Shown piece after piece: positions 7,751 to 11,981 of a DNA stretch of 11,981 nucleotides. Source of the stretch: Phoronis ovalis (taxonomy: Eukaryota; Phoronida; Phoronidae); assembly GCA_028565635.1 (NCBI GenBank), contig JAOXYB010048758.1, positions 1-11,981 of the forward strand, read 5' to 3'. How positions within the stretch are numbered: position 1 is the stretch's first letter; the number at the start of each line of letters is the position of its first letter. Under the pieces are notes generated by a model. That model was not told where the DNA came from. It made no database searches and saw nothing but the letters and a program-made list of their open reading frames with translations. The translations under genes were made by a program, and so were the position numbers.

Positions 7751-8388
7751 TAAGACACAGTAATCAGCAACTTTTTACTCTAAGCCCAAACCAGCACTTA
7801 ATTATTTGCCTGGTATCAGCTGCTTCTTACAAATATGACCTGAACTCAATGATAATCACCATACTTAAAAAGCCATGAGTAAACAACTTTATCAAATAGA
7901 AAATTGTTTGGGTAAATAGTAACCCATTTTTACTTAAAAGAAATAATCATATTTTCTTGTTTCATATCTATATTGTTTACATAAGATTTTATATTAACTA
8001 GAAAGTGGATTCAACAAACTTTTCTCAGTCATGCATGGAGCAACATGTCCCTAGTTCTAATTCTAGCATCCAATAGATATTTCACATTGCTCTATTTTAT
8101 GTAGGTTTCCAGACAAAGTGACTACTGATGTTGCTATTTTTGAAACAGGACACAGACAATTTTTTCTAGCCATAGTATACATAGTAAAACAGTGTTCATA
8201 GTTCTTCATTCAAGAAGGCTGTTAGGACCTGTACTAATCAACATTATGGACTGAGTAAGGATAGTAAATCCTATTAAATGTTTCAACCTAATCAAAATAA
8301 ATTGTAATTGCAGTACCAGAAACTTTATTTCTTTTAAAATTAATCTATGCTGGACAATTTGTTATTAAAGGGAAAACAACAGCCTTAC
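7751..8388. other. AT-rich non-coding stretch
   Basis: No gene is supported. Near 8365-8380 the phrase ATTAAAGGGAAAACAAC resembles a phrase I associate with bivalve dispersed repeats, from memory only. Confidence 0.45.
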
Positions 8389-8472
8389 CCTGAAATTGCC
8401 TATATTTGCCCAACCTGCTAATAATTCTTCCAACAACAGCAAAAGCTTATCAAAAATTGCCTCTTTAAAATC
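8389..8472 (-). CDS. very weak candidate exon with a strong donor
   Basis: On the minus strand, about 28 codons run open between a TGA (8475-8473) and a strong donor, AGG then GTAAGG (from 8388). The peptide reads DFKEAIFDKLLLLLEELL then AGWANIGNFR, a leucine-rich helix-like stretch. The only acceptors available (AAAG or AGAG around 8461-8464) are poor. The leucine run comes from simple TTG/CTG repetition, so chance or repeat origin is likely. The frame leaves at phase 0. Confidence 0.15.
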
Positions 8473-9096
8473 TCATAAAGGTGTCAACTTTTATCCAGTG
8501 TTGATCTAAAGATATCAATTTCGACACAGTGCACTAATAAATCACCTTGTCTAGTTGATTACATAATCACATACTATCAAAACAAATCAATATAGTAATA
8601 GACTGAATAGCAACCTCTGCCTCTATAAATCCAGACAGGCTGTTCTCTCTGCTTTGCTATTTGACCTAAAATGACCCTAGAATCCAATATTTGCATAGAC
8701 TTATCTCTAATAAGGTCATATCACTAGGTTAAGATAAAGGAGTTTGTCTTAAAACATATAAATTTGTGGGGAGAAATGTTCATACCAAATGCAGCTAAAA
8801 TAGCATGAAAAATACCCATCAGTAATGTTCAACATGATATTATTACTATACTAGTAGAATCCAGAGAGTTAGTTAATTTGTACAGAATTTAGATATATAA
8901 ACAGGAAGGCTATTTCCTGTACATCAGTGAGGCTCAGACCATTTTATGTGATTCCTTGGAAAAGAGAATCTATTGTGAAAAGTACTATTCTTTATTTTAC
9001 AAACATCTGAGCTACTACAGTTAAAGGACACCATCAACACATTTCATCTTACTTAAATAAAATGTGAATTCATATCAAAATTCTGAAAAATTTATT
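8473..9096. other. AT-rich non-coding stretch
   Basis: I see no gene, repeat or RNA here. A minus-strand acceptor/donor pair around 9055-9085 encloses 30 bases with stops in every frame, so it is not an exon. Confidence 0.5.
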
Positions 9097-9101
9097 GATA
9101 T

Positions 9102-9236
9102 CAGGGGGTTCAATCAAACCCTCTCGGGCCCTGTTCTTTCGGAAAAATAATTTTTGCTTTTTTTGTTTTCTTCCTTGTTGAGAAACAATATTTTTGGAAT
9201 CAAACCCCCTAACCTTAAATCCTGGAGCCACCCCTA
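9102..9236. mobile_element. short MITE/SINE-like element with GATAT flanks
   Basis: A 135-bp block starts near CAGGGGGTTCAATC and ends GGAGCCACCCCTA. The five bases GATAT lie on both sides (9097-9101 and 9237-9241), which fits a target duplication. Inside, AGGGGGTT (9103-9110) pairs with AACCCCCT (9203-9210), and AATCAAACC-like strings occur near both ends. Read on the minus strand it begins TAGGGGTGGCTCCAGG, a style of opening I associate with dispersed elements in mollusc genomes (from memory). The minus-strand open frame at 9070-9252 spans the block and is not considered a gene. The element class is unknown. Confidence 0.5.
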
Positions 9237-9241
9237 GATAT

Positions 9242-9593
9242 GAAAAGTGCAATTCTGCAACAAGGTCAGTGCCTAGTAAATGTCAATGATAGAGCTAGAA
9301 GTCTTTATTTTACAACTCAAAATTTACAGAATGTGATTATAAAAAAGAAACTTATTAAGCTTAATCAGAGTTGCTTACGTCATCTGGAAATTTTTAACAG
9401 TGATGCGGACAAGAGAAATGATTCTCTTGCTTATCAATTTTTAAAATGTGCTTTATATGTAAATTTAATTTTCTGTGTCAATAAAATTAAATTAAATTTG
9501 AACATTTAATGAGACTGCATGAATATTTATAAGAGCTGATGATGCAGAGACTGGTCAACTGGTACTCCTCCTATTTTACTGTGATGCAAGTAC
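9242..9593. other. no supported feature; 89-codon open frame
   Basis: A plus-strand open frame at 9240-9509 starts at the edge of the preceding repeat and gives an 89-residue, lysine/asparagine/leucine-rich product. It shows no signal peptide, membrane segment or family motif that I can identify. Its length is within chance expectation for this base composition. Confidence 0.45.
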
Positions 9594-9610
9594 AGTAGTA
9601 GTAGTAGTAG
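9594..9610. repeat. (AGT)n microsatellite
   Basis: Five full AGT units plus two bases run without interruption. Confidence 0.9.
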
Positions 9611-9625
9611 CACATTTTGCTATAG

Positions 9626-9676
9626 CTGTTATGTTAGACTATAGGCTCAACTGTTATGTTAGACTCATAGGCTCAA
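9626..9676. repeat. two-copy 25/26-bp tandem duplication
   Basis: The unit beginning CTGTTATGTTAGACT and ending ATAGGCTCAA occurs at 9626-9650 and again at 9651-9676. The copies are identical except for one inserted C in the second, so the duplication looks recent. Confidence 0.9.
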
Positions 9677-9965
9677 CTTGGATAATAATTTTGTTGTTAT
9701 ATTAGTATATGTTTTTCAAACTGACATATTTCTACCCAAATTGTCTAAAGTATTGATAAATTAAATTTTTTTAACTGTGTAACTTATAATTCGTTGTGTG
9801 TTCAAGTATAATGGTTTTCAGGCTTTAGTCGGGCTAATAAAGGGCCCAAAACATCCAATTGTACCATATGTTTCTATTTTCACTAATAGAGGAGGAGCAT
9901 GTAAGCATCTGGTGGAGTAATTGGTTATGATTTTGGTCTGATCGTAAAATCCTGACCTTGTAACA
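9677..9965. other. non-coding stretch, nothing recognised
   Basis: AT-rich with a small G+C patch at 9825-9855 (containing CGGGCTAATAAAGGGCCC). No gene, repeat or RNA is supported. Confidence 0.5.
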
Positions 9966-10274
9966 CTAAAAAATAGGACCTATACTTATACCAAAGCCAC
10001 AAAATACCATACCCAATATACCCGAAGTAGATAGATTTGATGTGTATTGCCTATTTATTGAGGACAATTGATCAAATTTAGAATTAGGATCTAAGGTTAG
10101 TTCTCCCATTTGGTTTTCTGCCACTAAATAATAACTCAAATTTATATCCAAAACATGAAAAAAATACCCATACTTGTACCAGAAAAGAGGAAATTGTGAC
10201 CTGACCATATTTATACTGGGAAGGATGAAATTAGGATCATTCTGTGCTGCACGTCCCCAGTAGGTAATATACAC
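9966..10274 (-). other. longest open frame (102 codons), probably not a gene
   Basis: The product would start MYITYWGRAAQNDPNF and end GMVFCGFGISIGPIF. No motif or family is recognised. A 102-codon frame is about the longest expected by chance here. The DNA holds similar strings near its two ends: CCTATACTTATACCA (9979-9993) and CCCATACTTGTACCA (10167-10181), each preceded by a run of A and a TA. A third related string, ATACCATACCCAATATACC, starts near 10004. This points to an old degenerate repeat rather than coding sequence. If the exon at 10316-10442 is real, this would be its 3' untranslated region, with a minus-strand AATAAA at 10059-10054. Confidence 0.35.
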
Positions 10275-10315
10275 AGATTATCCCCCCCCAGGTGAGCACA
10301 CGATACATTTTAAGT

Positions 10316-10442
10316 CTATATTGCAGAAAATTTAGGAAAGTCTTTCATATGCTCAAGGGTTTCTTCATCAAATCGTAGTACAGGACTCAGGGGTAACATT
10401 AACACTTTTGTAAAGAGATACGAAAATAAGAAGATTAATTTC
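10316..10442 (-). CDS. candidate last exon, C-terminus of unknown protein
   Basis: On the minus strand, a pyrimidine-rich tract (GTTATCTGCACTCTAAG) gives an acceptor at 10444-10443. It is followed by one base and 41 open codons to a TAG at 10318-10316. The peptide starts KLIFLFSYLFTKVLMLPL, a hydrophobic stretch that could be a membrane segment, and ends with VLRFDEETLEHMKDFPKF then SAI. Entering at phase 2, it joins the exon at 11395-11490 in frame with a tryptophan codon across the junction. A second acceptor at 10406-10405, after a better tract, would skip the hydrophobic part but would not keep phase with that exon. A minus-strand AATAAA lies 257 bases past the stop. I do not recognise the protein. 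Confidence 0.4.
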
Positions 10443-11394
10443 CTTAGAGTGCAGATAACATAATAGGATGTCTCTCCTTTTAAAGAAATTAACTATTTAT
10501 TCAAAAAGAGACTGCATTTTAATATTCAGCATCAACATCATTAATCCACTTTTACCATAGATTGACAAACATAAATTAACCATGATCATCATTAGCATTC
10601 AGACTGGATGTAACTGCATTTTCCGATTGTTTGCGCACACTGATGTCCCGCTACACAGTAGTGAACTACTTTTACTAGCTCACATATCAGTCAGTGTTCT
10701 ATTGATGTCCAAAATGTGTTAGCCAATCAGATTGCATTCTCTTTCTCACTTGGTGCCACATCGATGTCAAAGATATAGCCAAAAGAGAAAAATTTGCAAA
10801 GCATTTCTCATGAATCCTGTTATTTTTCTCAGTGAAGTTTTTTTAAAACATTGATAAATTTTGCCAAGACGAAAATGGAAAGAGTAACATTACACCTCAT
10901 AAAATCATCTACTAGGTTGCAAATGTCACAATAGACATATACCGTATATCAAAAACAAATTACAAACTGTACTATAATTTTTTTTTTTTAATTTGATAAA
11001 GACTGCATCCAAAGTTTAAGTGTGAAGAAAAAGAAATTTTCAGAACAACTCCATATATGTAATTTCAGAGCCATTCTGATGTAAATGTTCATCTCTCTCT
11101 GATGTGTGTAGATCTTTAATTAAATGTAATAGTGTGGGAAAGATAAACAAAATATAAGACATTGATTAAACAGTTGCACTACTTTTTGCATTTTATAACA
11201 ATGAATAATTAATATTTTGCAATCTCAGTGTCACTGGCTGGTTATGTCAGTGGAACATCTGTCAATAGCCAGTTAAATTGAGAATGAAGAAGTCAAACTA
11301 TTTGATAAGGAAAGTAGCAAAAGAGAGCTGGGCCAACTTTGACCTAAAAAAAAGGACCTCCTACAAAGTATTTTGAAAACCAAATTGTACTTAC
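10443..11394 (-). other. putative intron between the two rightmost exons
   Basis: This 952-base stretch starts GTAAGT and ends CTAAG on the minus strand. It contains a T run (10978-10989). It also has a patch at 10625-10770 slightly richer in CpG, where GATGTC recurs at about 60-base spacing (10642, 10704, 10763) and a CCAAT string occurs at 10723; this patch may be an old repeat. A second strong acceptor (a run of T then TTAG, AG near 11352) lies only about 45 bases from the donor. A 40-codon minus-strand frame ending near 11032 looks protein-like but has no donor. Confidence 0.35.
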
Positions 11395-11490
11395 CAAATT
11401 ATTTTCTTCTTTATGGACTTTAGATACCAAATATTTCCACCACCCTTTTTTTCTTCAAAACTGTTTAGCCGAAAATTCACTTCACTGTTA
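11395..11490 (-). CDS. candidate 96-nt internal exon, unknown protein
   Basis: On the minus strand, the acceptor GTTTTTTGTTTCAG (AG at 11492-11491) and the near-consensus donor G/GTAAGTAC (GT from 11394) enclose exactly 96 bases. Only one of three frames is open: one base, then NSEVNFRLNSFEEKK, GGGNIWYLKSIKKKII, then two bases. This is the best splice-site pair I found in the window. The peptide is basic and mixed in composition, with a glycine turn. It joins the exon at 10316-10442 in frame. The 5' part of the gene would lie beyond the right edge of the window. A 32-codon open frame between splice sites is still possible by chance, and the protein is not recognised. Confidence 0.45.
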
Positions 11491-11492
11491 CT

Positions 11493-11880
11493 GAAACAAA
11501 AAACAAGCTGTTTCAGACATTACTTCAAAAAAGATTAATTATTCAAGTACCTGTATTTTTTAATTCTATTTTTACTCAGCTAAATGTCTTGTAGACAATG
11601 GTTTCACATGTTTTGCTCATAGTTAGTGTCAGAGCACAAATACTACAATTTAAAGTTGCTTTTCATGTGATACAATCATCTGTTAATTTTAAGTTATCTG
11701 TCAATGATTATTAAAAAGTGCAATTGAACCACCCTCATGGGAAATATATATTATATTTGAAGCCATAAATTGCAATACTAAATAACAAAAATGAATGATA
11801 GCTGTGAAAAGTACACAAGGTTCAGTTAAATCTGATAAATGTAACAACTTTCACATAACAAATACTGTAGCTCCATTCAC
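11493..11880. other. non-coding stretch upstream of the rightmost exon
   Basis: AT-rich, and nothing specific is recognised. If the exon at 11395-11490 is real this is intron. Confidence 0.45.
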
Positions 11881-11891
11881 ACTTACACTTG

Positions 11892-11932
11892 GAGCGCTTC
11901 ATAATAAAGCGCTCTATAATAAAGCGCTTCAT
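11892..11932. repeat. 15-bp repeat on AGCGCTT, likely edge of an element
   Basis: The core AGCGCT occurs three times at 15-base spacing (11893, 11908 and 11923), separated by TCATAATAA or CTATAATAA. The first two copies form a near-perfect palindrome (GAGCGCTT ... AAAGCGCTC, 11892-11915). The sequence that follows (TTCGTCCACACTGGCATGC) continues the G+C-richer block to the window end. GTCCACACTGG-type text near AGCGCTT repeats is a style I associate with terminally inverted DNA elements in animals. The other end is not in the window. Confidence 0.6.
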
Positions 11933-11981
11933 TTTTCGTCCACACTGGCATGCTTTAATTCGCTTCCATCTTCAAATATCT

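Noticed and set aside
8030-8095. Minus-strand peptide-like stretch (NVKYLLDARIRTRDMLL)
   Set aside because: Only about 20 codons, no usable acceptor, and a second frame is equally open.
9055-9084. Minus-strand exon between AATTTTTCAG and GTAAGATG
   Set aside because: All three frames contain a stop within the 30 bases.
9240-9509. 89-codon plus-strand open frame as a gene
   Set aside because: It starts at a repeat boundary, its composition follows A+T bias, and it has no recognisable features.
9966-10274. 102-codon minus-strand open frame as a gene
   Set aside because: Its length is about the chance maximum for 12 kb at roughly 65% A+T, no motif is recognised, and it contains repeat-like strings.
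11300-11352. Alternative exon after the T-run acceptor close to the 11394 donor
   Set aside because: It would make an intron of only about 45 bases and a short product. The acceptor tract may simply be a T run, though it remains an alternative to the exon at 10316-10442.

Overview
The window is AT-rich eukaryotic DNA from an intron-bearing nuclear genome. There are no bacterial-style genes, operons or ribosome-binding sites, and no rRNA or tRNA. The style of the repeats (short terminally inverted elements, foldbacks, phrases such as 'gggccataactctgg' and 'attaaagggaaaacaac') reminds me of bivalve mollusc genomes. That is recollection, not a search result.

No long open reading frame stands out. 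The longest, 102 codons on the minus strand at 9966-10274, is about what chance gives in two strands of 12 kb at this base composition: with roughly 65% A+T by eye, a stop is expected about every 14 codons. Any genes here must therefore be short exons. By eye I picked out minus-strand open segments with splice-like edges at 11395-11490, 10316-10442, 6995-7038, 3741-3796 and a possible last exon at 1378-1439. Open segments at 5197-5364 and 7117-7217 also look coding. The pair 11490-11395 and 10442-10316 joins in frame and ends at a stop, so it is the best gene fragment. The others do not join in phase, and I cannot build a full model or name a product. One plus-strand segment (5114-5217) faintly resembles the second half of a PWWP domain.

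The firmest content is repetitive. (1) A complete 318-bp foldback element lies at 3868-4185, with perfect 23-bp terminal inverted repeats, a 5-bp target duplication (ATCTT), long imperfect arms, three 25-bp tandem units at its right end and a degenerate ~20-bp internal repeat. (2) A ~100-bp hairpin at 6243-6342 shares a core of about 27 bp with the interior of that element. (3) A direct duplication of exactly 180-bp period sits at 7437-7750. (4) A 135-bp element at 9102-9236 is flanked by GATAT on both sides. (5) Small tandem repeats occur at 9594-9610 and 9626-9676. (6) A 15-bp repeat built on AGCGCTT at 11892-11932 probably marks the edge of another element that runs off the window.

A palindromic X-box (RFX-type site) lies at 25-38. 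The rest is AT-rich intron, untranslated or intergenic DNA in which I see nothing specific.
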